Positions 7,055 through 12,642 of a stretch of DNA of 23,374 bases are shown piece after piece. The translations under genes and the position numbers were made by a program. This DNA comes from a virus. The DNA lies in the IMG/VR virus record IMGVR_UViG_3300019487_000096, positions 1-23,374 of that record; one strand, 5' to 3'. The notes beneath the pieces were generated by a model. The model was not told the origin of the DNA, made no database searches, and saw only the letters and a list, made by a program, of their open reading frames with translations. Every line of letters begins with the position of its first letter. Within the stretch, counting starts at the first letter, position 1.

Positions 7055-7132
7055 GTAGTCAAGTCGATTAAGTATTAACCCGTTATCTTTTAACTCGTAT
7101 GTAATACCAGATGTATCATTTCTACCACGTGG
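7051..7132. promoter_or_regulatory. Candidate operators in the divergent control region
   Basis: TCAAGTAG and TCAAGTCG stand in tandem at 7051-7066, followed by the related ATTAAGTA, and overlap the upstream edge of the leftward -35. A perfect 8-bp palindrome CCACGTGG lies at 7125-7132. Both fit binding sites for a small regulator such as one of the HTH proteins encoded nearby, but no binder is known. The rest of 7133-7255 shows no supported gene. Confidence 0.35.
7090..7119 (+). promoter_or_regulatory. Possible promoter for the rightward early genes
   Basis: TTAACT (7090-7095), an 18-base spacer and TATCAT (7114-7119) form a moderate sigma70 match. This would place the start near 7126, on the CCACGTGG palindrome, and leave a 130-base leader before the ATG at 7256. 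It is weaker than the leftward promoter. Confidence 0.35.
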
Positions 7133-7255
7133 CAGACACAATCGCGGCATATTTACAACACCAGGAAAGAGGCGGCTCGAATGAAATCATGCAGTTGCAG
7201 AGCGCATGGTTCTTGCATGATACCGGGAGTATCACGGCGGAAAGGGGGTGATTAC

Positions 7256-7612
7256 ATGGAACAGAACAACGGGAAGCTCGGAGTCGTCAAGGGTCCGTTC
7301 CGGTCGCGCATGTTCGTCTATCAATGGTGCGGGCGAACCGAATGCGATGTGGTGTGTACGCGGTGTGAGACTATCGTGCTCGATCCCTCGAAGGGATGCC
7401 AACACTGCCAGGTGAAGGAAGAAAAACAGCGGGCGCATCTGCTCTCCTTCCTTGAATCCCGAAAGATGCTTTCTCTGCTGATCGTCGGGTGTCTCGCGCT
7501 GGCGGGCTGCACAGCCACACTGCACACGAAAGACTGCGCGGCGGAAATCCATTATTTCCCGGGTCAAGAGCAGTCGATTGAAGCAGGCGATTGTCGGTTG
7601 TCAGTTGACTAG
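7256..7612 (+). CDS. Zinc-ribbon protein with an in-frame internal lipoprotein signal
   Basis: A 118-residue frame starting at the ATG after AAAGGGGGTGATTAC. The first 70 residues are cytosol-like, with a zinc-ribbon Cys set (VCTRCE, then GCQHC). Around residue 71 comes MLSLLIVGCLALAGC, a short type-II signal peptide ending in the lipobox LAGC, then 33 polar residues with two further Cys. A lipoprotein signal deep inside a protein is odd. A separate start at the internal ATG (7466) would yield a 48-residue prelipoprotein whose Thr at +2 fits outer-membrane sorting. It may therefore encode two products, or act as a membrane-tethered zinc protein. Small phage lipoproteins such as T5 Llp block superinfection; a similar role here is a guess. 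Confidence 0.65.
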   Translation: MEQNNGKLGVVKGPFRSRMFVYQWCGRTECDVVCTRCETIVLDPSKGCQHCQVKEEKQRAHLLSFLESRKMLSLLIVGCLALAGCTATLHTKDCAAEIHYFPGQEQSIEAGDCRLSVD

Positions 7613-7678
7613 CACAACTAGGGGGAGTCTCTTACAGGCTTCACCGAATCGGGCTACGAAAAGAAAGGGGGTGAGCGG

Positions 7679-7888
7679 ATGCTGCTCTATAAGGATATTG
7701 TGACCGGCAAGATTCGTCGCACGTTTGGGACGCCAGTTGGCATTGAACGTGCGGGGCCGCTTGGGGCCTGGTGCCTTCGCGTCACCAATCGTTCGTCGGT
7801 GTTGTGGATTCCTGAATACTTACTCTTCGGGGCGTCAAGGGCCTGGTTTAACACATTCAAAGCTCAGAAAGGGGGTGAGGTCGGATGA
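7679..7888 (+). CDS. Small early phage protein, uncharacterised
   Basis: A 69-residue protein starting after AAAGGGGGTGAGCGG. It reads as a small beta-rich domain (LLYKDIVTGKIRRTFG; GAWCLRVTNRSSVLWIP) followed by a basic, aromatic tail. Its stop overlaps the next ATG (ATGA), giving coupled expression. No family recognised; position suggests an early, host-directed role. Confidence 0.6.
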   Translation: MLLYKDIVTGKIRRTFGTPVGIERAGPLGAWCLRVTNRSSVLWIPEYLLFGASRAWFNTFKAQKGGEVG

Positions 7889-8295
7889 GTGCGTACATTG
7901 TTGAGGATAAAACAATCAATCGGTTTCTGTCATATCTCAGTCAGGATTCTGAAGCCGATTGGACACGGCGGCGTATTCAAGAGCTAACCGCGATCAACCC
8001 GCGGATTGACCCAGGACTCCTGGGTGCTCGGTGTTTCTACCTGAACTGTCTCTCGGTCGACGCACGATATGGGGAAGGACAGGCCAAGGAATTTCGCACG
8101 CTCGATTATCACTTTCAATTCGAGCTGGCAACCAAGATGCAAGCGCTGAAGTCGTTGTGGTGTTGGTTGTGCCAGTGCGGCGAGGGCGATGTTCCCGCAA
8201 GCCCGTTATTCCAGATCCTGGACGATTATGCGCACAGGCTCGCCTATAGTGTAGTGTTCGTCATGCCGGAATATCAGCGAGCGGAGTGGGGTTGA
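7885..8295 (+). CDS. Conserved phage protein of unknown function
   Basis: A 136-residue protein with features I recall from a widespread phage/plasmid family: an N-terminal DKTINRFLSYL, then LNCLSVDARYGEG, LDYHFQFE, LWCWLCQCGEGDVP and a closing MPEYQRAEWG. The family is usually encoded among small early genes and has no experimentally assigned function that I know of. The helical layout with several Cys and Trp does not reveal a catalytic site. The start overlaps the previous stop and has its own AAAGGGGG motif. Confidence 0.72.
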   Translation: MSAYIVEDKTINRFLSYLSQDSEADWTRRRIQELTAINPRIDPGLLGARCFYLNCLSVDARYGEGQAKEFRTLDYHFQFELATKMQALKSLWCWLCQCGEGDVPASPLFQILDDYAHRLAYSVVFVMPEYQRAEWG

Positions 8296-8322
8296 TTCTC
8301 ACTATCTGAGAAAGGGGGAACC

Positions 8323-8655
8323 ATGCGAATTGCGAAAGAACGGCTCGAACGGTTTTTGACCCAACAGTTTGCGACTGAAGGGGACACCATTGAAGGCGCA
8401 CGGGTGGCCGTCCAGCAAGCCTTGGACGATGTGAAAGAGTCGATGCGCTTGGAGTCGGAGGAACCCGAAGAAATGCGCGATTTCTACGCCGGGGCCGCGC
8501 TGTGCGGGCTTCTTATGGGGGGTTGGGCTAGTAGTGAAGCGTGGCGCCCCGCGGTGTCCCGCGCGTGGGACTATGCCGAGGGAATGATGGCGGAGCGAAA
8601 ACGGAGAAAGGGGGCGCGTGATGCAGTTAACTCCACAACTCCTGAAAGAGTTTAG
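8323..8655 (+). CDS. Small early phage protein with RDYFA-like motif
   Basis: A 110-residue, mostly helical protein. Residues MRDFYAGAALCGLLMGG, followed after about 20 residues by DYAEGMMAERKRR, match a pattern common in short phage proteins (rDYFAa.AL.gll, then ADAMLaeR), which have no known function. The N-terminal half is an acidic amphipathic helix. AAAGGGGGAACC precedes the ATG. The last 35 bases overlap the HTH gene that follows in another frame. Confidence 0.68.
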   Translation: MRIAKERLERFLTQQFATEGDTIEGARVAVQQALDDVKESMRLESEEPEEMRDFYAGAALCGLLMGGWASSEAWRPAVSRAWDYAEGMMAERKRRKGARDAVNSTTPERV

Positions 8656-8854
8656 GGCGCATTTTGGCTTCACGCAACGGAGTCTCGCGTACAAGCTCGG
8701 GGTGTGGCGGAACACGGTCAATCGGTGGGAAATGGGGGTCAACCCCATTCCCCGCTGGTTGGCGAGCGTGTTGTTTCTGGATCGGACGGTCAAGCGGGTG
8801 AAGCGCCCAAAGCGGCGATGTCCGAAGAAAGGGGGGCGCGATGTATCAGTTTGA
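8621..8854 (+). CDS. Small XRE/Cro-like helix-turn-helix protein
   Basis: A 77-residue DNA-binding protein. Residues 5-40 (LKEFRAHFGFTQRSLAYKLG, then VWRNTVNRWEMG) are a clear XRE-type helix-turn-helix: Q19 starts the FTQ.slA positioning helix and RNTVNRWE is the recognition helix. A basic C-terminal tail (VKRVKRPKRR) could add DNA contacts. It may be a Cro-like regulator of the divergent early promoters. A GTG directly before the ATG is an alternative start; the AAAGGGGG motif serves both. It overlaps neighbours on both sides. Confidence 0.8.
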   Translation: MQLTPQLLKEFRAHFGFTQRSLAYKLGVWRNTVNRWEMGVNPIPRWLASVLFLDRTVKRVKRPKRRCPKKGGRDVSV

Positions 8855-9098
8855 TCGCAAAGCCGAGGCGGTCGAGTGGGCGAGGTTATTGGCGGTCCAC
8901 ACCGCATGTCCCGTGCTCGTTATGTTTAACGCGCTGACGAACCGGTACACGGCAGGACTTCGAACGTCCATCGGCGTCCGGCAAGCTGGGGCGCATATAG
9001 CGACTGTGCATCGGTCGGGCCTAGTGGAAGAGGGCCATTGTCTGAAAGGAAACTGGATGCAGCATCGGCTGCTCCGCAATCGCTGTCTGTGCGAATGA
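8841..9098 (+). CDS. Small early phage protein, uncharacterised
   Basis: An 85-residue protein starting after AAAGGGGGGCGCG and overlapping the HTH gene by 14 bases. The first half looks like a small alpha/beta domain (FDRKAEAVEWARLLAVHTAC, then PVLVMFN and RYTAGL). The C-terminus is basic with two Cys. No family recognised. It is the last gene before the intrinsic terminator at 9183. Confidence 0.58.
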   Translation: MYQFDRKAEAVEWARLLAVHTACPVLVMFNALTNRYTAGLRTSIGVRQAGAHIATVHRSGLVEEGHCLKGNWMQHRLLRNRCLCE

Positions 9099-9099
9099 C

Positions 9100-9129
9100 T
9101 TGACACAGCTCCGGCCAGGGGCGTACCCT
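9100..9129 (+). promoter_or_regulatory. Candidate promoter upstream of HTH gene
   Basis: TTGACA (9100-9105) is a perfect -35. TACCCT at 9124-9129, 18 bases on, is a weak -10. AGGGGC and GCCCCT (9117-9122 and 9130-9135) form an inverted repeat around the -10 that could be an operator. Transcripts would start near 9136 and meet the terminator about 50 bases later. Confidence 0.4.
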
Positions 9130-9182
9130 GCCCCTTGAGCCGATCGGGTGCGAGACTGCAAAGGTCCGCCGGTGTGTCGAAG

Positions 9183-9225
9183 GGCGTCACAAGAGTCCAG
9201 ACTTGTGGCGCCTTTCGTGTTTTTG
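9183..9225 (+). terminator. Rho-independent terminator or attenuator
   Basis: GGCGTCACAAG (9183-9193) and CTTGTGGCGCC (9202-9212) make an 11-bp stem with one G-T wobble and an 8-base loop, followed by TTTCGTGTTTTT. It ends the small early gene cluster. Only 12 bases separate it from the ATG of the HTH gene, so it may also act as an attenuator for that gene. Confidence 0.82.
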
Positions 9226-9237
9226 GTATCCTGCCCC

Positions 9238-9531
9238 ATGACCGGACGCCAGCTCTACTATTACCGCACCGAAATCGAACAACTCTCCCGGCCTCGCTTC
9301 GCCCGGCTGCTGAGTGTGACGGACCGGCAGGTCGAACACTACGAACACGGTCGCACCCCGATTCCCGACGCGATCCCCTGGCTGCTCTGCCGCCTGCCCG
9401 CCCCGCGCCGGCGCACCAAATATCCCGCCGGCCCGCGCAAGCGGGCGCTGTTTACTCCGTGGCGGGGCCCCCGCCCCACTCCGTGGGTGCTCGCCGTCTC
9501 CGGGGACGAAACCCGCCGCATCTCTACGTAG
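9238..9531 (+). CDS. XRE-like helix-turn-helix protein with Arg/Pro-rich tail
   Basis: A 97-residue protein. Residues 5-45 resemble an XRE helix-turn-helix (LSRPRFARLLSVTDRQVEHY, then EHGRTPIP), like the 8621 protein, with which it shares a PIP turn after the recognition helix. The remaining half is rich in Arg and Pro (RRRTKYPAGPRKR). It may regulate early genes or bind the adjacent candidate origin. The ATG at 9238 has no ribosome-binding site; GTG codons at 9205 and 9217 are possible alternatives but lie inside the terminator. The TAG stop lies within the first TACGTAGTT repeat. Confidence 0.65.
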   Translation: MTGRQLYYYRTEIEQLSRPRFARLLSVTDRQVEHYEHGRTPIPDAIPWLLCRLPAPRRRTKYPAGPRKRALFTPWRGPRPTPWVLAVSGDETRRIST

Positions 9532-9622
9532 TTCCCCCAACCCCACTAACCTGTGGATAACTTTCTTTTTCAGGCCCTCCGCCCGCTCCTATCAAGCGTT
9601 TTGTTATCCACATACGTAGTTT
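9525..9622. other. Candidate replication origin: inverted DnaA boxes within TACGTAGTT repeats
   Basis: TGTGGATAA (9552-9560) and TTATCCACA (9604-9612) are perfect DnaA boxes in opposite orientation, 43 bases apart. TACGTAGTT occurs at 9525 and again at 9613, each followed by a C-rich stretch, so the same element brackets the pair. The following 400 bases are non-coding, with iterons and T-rich DNA. A phage origin that uses host DnaA is the simplest reading. Confidence 0.6.
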
Positions 9623-9747
9623 CCCTACTTGACAGGCCTTTACAAAAGGTTCTTCCCTGACCCATCTCCCAAAGGCAAGTCAAGCTCCAATCGGGTCTCT
9701 ACCCCTTCGATACGCGGTCTCCTACCCCAAGGCAACGGTCCGAACCA

Positions 9748-9776
9748 TGTCCGAGTGTCCGACTGTCCGATTGTCC
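9748..9776. repeat. Tandem 8-bp iterons TGTCCGAN
   Basis: TGTCCGAG, TGTCCGAC, TGTCCGAT and a partial TGTCC stand head to tail, 3.6 copies. Short iterons beside an origin usually bind a replication initiator or regulator. Only the eighth base varies. Confidence 0.65.
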
Positions 9777-9849
9777 TTCCTTTCTATAGACTATTCTTCC
9801 TACACCATACAGAAGAGAGAACAGCCTTTCCTGGATTCAGACTCAGAGT

Positions 9850-10014
9850 GAAGAGGGGAAGGGGAAAAGAGAAGGGGGGTTAGCTGGTGGTCTTATACCT
9901 CCTCCCTCGCGTTGCAGTTTGGGTGTTTCCCACCGTTCACACGGTCCGGCCTTTTTCTTTTTTTTCCTTTTTTCTTTTTCTGACATTAGAAGAGGCGAGT
10001 GAAAAGAAAAAAAA
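9850..10014. other. Non-coding stretch with long purine and pyrimidine tracts
   Basis: An unbroken 30-base purine run (9850-9879, with GGGG clusters) is followed by an unbroken 32-base pyrimidine run (9950-9981, mostly T) and an A-rich purine run (10001-10014). The T-rich part could be the unwinding region of the origin or pair with the A-rich run just before the 10031 gene. A 5-bp hairpin (9932-9945) lies just before the T tract and could be a weak terminator. No gene is supported between 9532 and 10030. Confidence 0.5.
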
Positions 10015-10030
10015 TGGCGGTGAACCGACG

Positions 10031-10858
10031 ATGCTGAACATTTTATCCTTGGGAGCCGGCGTCCAATCCTCCACGGTGTTGTTGTTATCGTGCCGGGGAG
10101 AGCTACCCAAGCTCGACGCGGCCATCTTTGCCGACACGCAATGGGAGCCGAAAGCGGTCTACCAATGGTTGGATGAGGTATTGGAGCCGGAAGCTAAGCG
10201 TGGTGGAATTCCATTGTATCGGGTGACCAAGGGGAACATTCGGGCGGATGCGCTGCGGTCACGCACGCGGGTGGATGAATATAAGCGGATAGAGGGCGGG
10301 CGCTGGGCTTCGATGCCACTGTACACGAAATTGACCGAGCAAGAGTCAGAAGGGCAAATTCGACGGCAATGCACCAAGGAATACAAAATTGACCCCATCG
10401 GCAAGAAGATCCGTGAACTCTGGGGAGAGGCGCCGCGCACCACAGGCTGTGTCAGCCAATGGATGGGGATTTCCGGGGATGAACTCCGGCGCGTCCGCAC
10501 CTCTCGAAACTATTGGATCATGTTTTATTATCCCCTGATTTTTGCGTTCGACCGGCCGTGGCATCGGCATGATTGTCAGAATTGGCTGAAGAAGGCCGGC
10601 TACCCTGACGCCCCGCGTTCCGCCTGTTTGGGCTGTCCGTATCACACCAACGACGAGTGGCGCGACATCCAACGCCGCCCCGAAGAATGGCAGGACGTGA
10701 TGGAGTTCGATGCCAGCATTCGGCATATCGCCGGTCTGACCGCCGATGCCTATCTCCACCGTTCCTGCCAGCCGCTCACGCAGATTGATTTCCGCTCTCC
10801 AGAAGAGAAAGGCCAACAGAACTGGCTGGAGGAATGTGAGGGCATGTGCGGGGTGTAG
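10031..10858 (+). CDS. PAPS-reductase-like adenine nucleotide alpha-hydrolase superfamily protein
   Basis: A 275-residue protein of the PP-loop ATP pyrophosphatase superfamily. The loop is LSLGAGVQSS (residues 5-14), followed by DAAIFADTQWEPKAVYQWLD, the usual strand-D-T arrangement. A downstream SACLGCPYH and a QCTKEYKI supply Cys residues as in DndC and PAPS-reductase relatives. Phage members of this group are common, but their substrate is unknown; sulphate reduction is unlikely in isolation. Linked roles include thiolation or nucleotide modification, none shown here. The ATG at 10031 starts exactly at the conserved core. The frame upstream crosses low-complexity DNA and is not used. Confidence 0.82.
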   Translation: MLNILSLGAGVQSSTVLLLSCRGELPKLDAAIFADTQWEPKAVYQWLDEVLEPEAKRGGIPLYRVTKGNIRADALRSRTRVDEYKRIEGGRWASMPLYTKLTEQESEGQIRRQCTKEYKIDPIGKKIRELWGEAPRTTGCVSQWMGISGDELRRVRTSRNYWIMFYYPLIFAFDRPWHRHDCQNWLKKAGYPDAPRSACLGCPYHTNDEWRDIQRRPEEWQDVMEFDASIRHIAGLTADAYLHRSCQPLTQIDFRSPEEKGQQNWLEECEGMCGV

Positions 10859-10863
10859 AAATC

Positions 10864-11115
10864 ATGTCTGAGAAGCGGCACAAGCGACGCTATCGGGCGC
10901 GGGTGTTGACGGAGACGGTGACGGTGCATCTCACGGCGTTGCAGGTGGCGTTTCTCGAAGAGACGGCGCGGAAGATGGAGATTTCGGTGGGGGCGGTGTG
11001 TAGTGAAGTGGTGTGGGGGTGGGTGGCGGACCGGCGGGGGGAGCGGCGGGAGCGGGAGCAAGCGGAGGCGGCCTATCCCACGGCGAGTGCGTTGGCGGAT
11101 GTCGAGGATCTCTAA
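10864..11115 (+). CDS. Small basic protein, possibly ribbon-helix-helix-like
   Basis: An 83-residue protein starting five bases after the previous stop. A basic N-terminus (KRHKRRYRARV) leads into a beta-strand (TVTVHLTALQ) and two predicted helices (FLEETARKMEI; VGAVCSEVVWGWVADR). This is loosely the strand-helix-helix layout of ribbon-helix-helix DNA-binding proteins, but the match is weak. A charged C-terminus follows. The coding DNA is strikingly G-rich (runs of GGTGTGGGGGTGGG). A GTG at 10846 is an alternative start. Confidence 0.5.
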   Translation: MSEKRHKRRYRARVLTETVTVHLTALQVAFLEETARKMEISVGAVCSEVVWGWVADRRGERREREQAEAAYPTASALADVEDL

Positions 11116-11128
11116 CCAAGGATGAACA

Positions 11129-11290
11129 ATGATGCTCTATACCTTGCTAATGGGGGTGCTTCTGATAGGGGAAGCGGTACTTGCCTTTGTCGCTAAAGAC
11201 CCTTGGCTGCGAGGGTTTGCGGTCGGTGGAACAGTCTGTGTTTTAATGGTCTGGGTGCATACCATCATTCGTTATAGGACACGTCTCTAA
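11129..11290 (+). CDS. Small two-helix membrane protein
   Basis: A 53-residue protein with two hydrophobic segments, residues 1-22 (LLMGVLLIGEAVLAFVA) and 30-46 (FAVGGTVCVLMVWVHTI), joined by a short KDPWLRG loop and closed by a basic RYRTRL. AAGGA precedes the ATGATG start, and the TAA overlaps the next ATG (TAATG). The topology would fit a small membrane-active early protein or a holin, but no lysis genes are nearby and no family is recognised. Confidence 0.62.
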   Translation: MMLYTLLMGVLLIGEAVLAFVAKDPWLRGFAVGGTVCVLMVWVHTIIRYRTRL

Positions 11291-11544
11291 TGAAACAGCC
11301 GGATCGCTTTGAGCGGATGATCGAACGGGTATTTATGAAATCTGCGCGGGGGACTTTGTGCATCTGGAGCAACCGTCAGTCGGCGAAGCGCCTTTTGACC
11401 ACTCAATACCGCGCTCTGCGGCGGGTGGTGAAACGACAGCCACTCAAGTTGAATCCCACTATTGCAGTAGAGAATTGGGGAAAAGGCTATAACGAAGCCT
11501 GCATCGACATCCTCGCCATGTTCGACCGATGGAGGAAATCATGA
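11290..11544 (+). CDS. Small basic protein, uncharacterised
   Basis: An 84-residue, Arg/Lys-rich, mostly helical protein (RFERMIERVFMK; RLLTTQYRALRRVVKRQ) ending in EACIDILAMFDRWRKS. It overlaps the genes on both sides (TAATG before, ATGA after), so it belongs to the tightly coupled run 11129-12290. No family recognised. Confidence 0.58.
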   Translation: MKQPDRFERMIERVFMKSARGTLCIWSNRQSAKRLLTTQYRALRRVVKRQPLKLNPTIAVENWGKGYNEACIDILAMFDRWRKS

Positions 11545-11759
11545 CACCGTTTGAAGAAAAGTTACGACACCAACTCACCGCCGCCCAGGCACGGATCAAG
11601 GAGTTGGAGGTCACCGCTTCTGACCGGACTATCAGCGATGGGTTCGGGTCAACCTGGCTGAAATGTGGTCGGCCATCAGGGTGTAGGATGCAAGTGGTTC
11701 GACCTGGCAAGGTTCAATGTGACTGTGAATATGAGAACGAAAAGGAGACGCAGCCATGA
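11541..11759 (+). CDS. Small coiled-coil plus four-Cys protein
   Basis: A 72-residue protein starting at the ATG that follows GGAGGA. The first 28 residues form a coiled-coil-like helix (EEKLRHQLTAAQARIKELEV). The second half has four Cys (LKCG, SGC, then VQCDC) suited to a zinc knuckle. An in-frame ATG at 11529 is less likely because the GGAGGA motif would be inside the gene. It ends in ...KETQP, overlapping the next ATG. Confidence 0.58.
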   Translation: MTPFEEKLRHQLTAAQARIKELEVTASDRTISDGFGSTWLKCGRPSGCRMQVVRPGKVQCDCEYENEKETQP

Positions 11760-11929
11760 ACCACGACGCACTACGACAACGATGCGAAGAAGCGGCGCTG
11801 AAATGTCTTAAACTGCTGGGCGGGTATGATGACACCAAGGCGATGCACGTCGCAGCGCTCAATGGCTTTACCTATATCATCCAGGAACTTGTGAATGCGC
11901 TGGAGAAGGAGCGGGAGAACCAACCATGA
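11756..11929 (+). CDS. Small helical protein, uncharacterised
   Basis: A 57-residue, all-helical protein (ALRQRCEEAALKCLKLLGG; FTYIIQELVNALEKERENQP) starting at an ATG that overlaps the preceding stop. AAGGAG lies ten bases before the start. Its last codons resemble those of its two neighbours because each junction reuses the same ribosome-binding sequence. No family recognised. Confidence 0.55.
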   Translation: MNHDALRQRCEEAALKCLKLLGGYDDTKAMHVAALNGFTYIIQELVNALEKERENQP

Positions 11930-12090
11930 AGCCGCCTATTTACACTGAAGATGGTGAATACGTCCTTACCGCTGACTATGAAAGCCTCTGTGCGGAACTG
12001 TTAGCTGAGATCGACCGCCTGCGAGTAGAAATTGAGCAGACTAAGGCTCAAATTAGGGCTCTTGAGGACGAACGGGAGACGCAGCCGTGA
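11926..12090 (+). CDS. Small acidic coiled-coil protein
   Basis: A 54-residue protein with an acidic N-terminus (YTEDGEYVLTADYESL) and a long C-terminal coiled-coil (LAEIDRLRVEIEQTKAQIRA) ending in ERETQP. The start overlaps the previous stop, with GGGAG 10 to 14 bases before it, and the stop overlaps the next GTG. Probably an oligomerising small early protein; function unknown. Confidence 0.55.
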   Translation: MKPPIYTEDGEYVLTADYESLCAELLAEIDRLRVEIEQTKAQIRALEDERETQP

Positions 12091-12290
12091 AGTGGACAAC
12101 GAAACAGCCAACGAAAATAGGGTGGTGGTGGTATCGGCGCGCAGATTTGCTACATCCAAACGTGGGTGTTGTCCAGATTGTACGAGTTCGTGGCAAGAGA
12201 GAGTTGCACATCTCGTTATTGTCTCGCTGGGGTCGCCTGAGTCAGTATCGAGGAGAATGGGCTGGTCCAATTCTGCCACCGCGCGAATGA
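12087..12290 (+). CDS. Small phage protein of the KWTTxxPTxxGWYW type
   Basis: A 67-residue protein from a GTG that overlaps the previous stop (GTGA). The start KWTTKQPTKIGWWWYR and the end EWAGPILPPRE match a layout I recall from many short phage proteins (W....P...G.YW.R, then WaGPI..P), of unknown function. A beta-rich middle lies between. The match at both ends suggests it is complete despite the abrupt stop. Confidence 0.68.
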   Translation: MKWTTKQPTKIGWWWYRRADLLHPNVGVVQIVRVRGKRELHISLLSRWGRLSQYRGEWAGPILPPRE

Positions 12291-12408
12291 GGTCAATGAG
12301 GTTGAACGCACGGGGCGACTGAACCGTAAACTCTTTCACACACTAGAACTTGACCATATCTTCGAGCAATGGTCCGCCGTCAAAGCCGCCTGTTGGAGGA
12401 CGCCATGA
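12241..12408 (+). other. Open frame without a standard start (possible CTG-start gene)
   Basis: Between the stop at 12290 and the lipoprotein start at 12405 no gene with a normal start fits. One frame is open from 12241 to a TGA at 12406-12408, which overlaps the next ATG in the same ATGA style used throughout this cluster, and it reads as plausible protein (RLNRKLFHTLELDHIFEQW). It has no ATG, GTG or TTG. A CTG at 12262 is preceded by GAGGAG at six bases and would give 48 residues. It may instead be a decayed gene or a frameshifted extension. Confidence 0.3.
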
Positions 12409-12629
12409 TCTACGCGCTGGTTTGCTTGTTACTGCTTGCCGCATGTGACGACCGAAGCGTGGTGGCATATCGGATCATCTCAACTTTTAGTGGGAAGAAC
12501 AGTGAAACCATCAAATGCGGATACTCCTATGAGATCCGGGATGGGAGTGGAGTTCCCCATGTAGTGGAGACGAAACTCTGGGCACCACGGGATGATGGAA
12601 AGTGCTATGCCGAGGATGCGCCGTATTGA
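12405..12629 (+). CDS. Small phage lipoprotein
   Basis: A 74-residue prelipoprotein starting after GGAGGACGCC. Residues 1-14 (MIYALVCLLLLAAC) are a short hydrophobic signal ending in the lipobox LAAC, with no basic residue before it. The mature part starts CDD; Asp at +2 is the inner-membrane retention signal in Enterobacteria. Two further Cys (TIKCGYSY; DGKCYAE) could form a disulphide in the periplasm. Phage-encoded lipoproteins of this size often mediate superinfection exclusion, the likeliest but unproven role. Confidence 0.75.
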   Translation: MIYALVCLLLLAACDDRSVVAYRIISTFSGKNSETIKCGYSYEIRDGSGVPHVVETKLWAPRDDGKCYAEDAPY

Positions 12630-12642
12630 GAGGGAGGACGCC

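Larger units (their letters stand above)
7241..8836 (+). promoter_or_regulatory. Set of six identical GAAAGGGGG ribosome-binding motifs
   Basis: AAAGGGGG occurs at 7241, 7664, 7868, 8311, 8607 and 8828, each preceded by G and each 4 to 8 bases before the start of a gene (7256, 7679, 7885, 8323, 8621, 8841). The conservation goes beyond a generic Shine-Dalgarno sequence and stops at the terminator near 9200. Confidence 0.7.

Noticed and set aside
9629-9883. 84-codon frame in the origin gap
   Set aside because: It starts at TTG without a ribosome-binding site, runs through iterons and a purine tract, and gives a low-complexity, basic product.
9887-10030. Longer N-terminus for the PAPS-reductase-like protein
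   Set aside because: The extension translates T- and A-rich tracts into Phe/Lys-rich sequence, while the conserved core begins exactly at the 10031 ATG.
11129-11290. Holin assignment
   Set aside because: Two hydrophobic segments fit, but there is no endolysin or spanin nearby and the gene lies among early-type genes.
12287-12322. 11-residue frame starting at ATG 12287
   Set aside because: Very short, with no ribosome-binding site of its own; the overlap with the previous stop alone is not enough.
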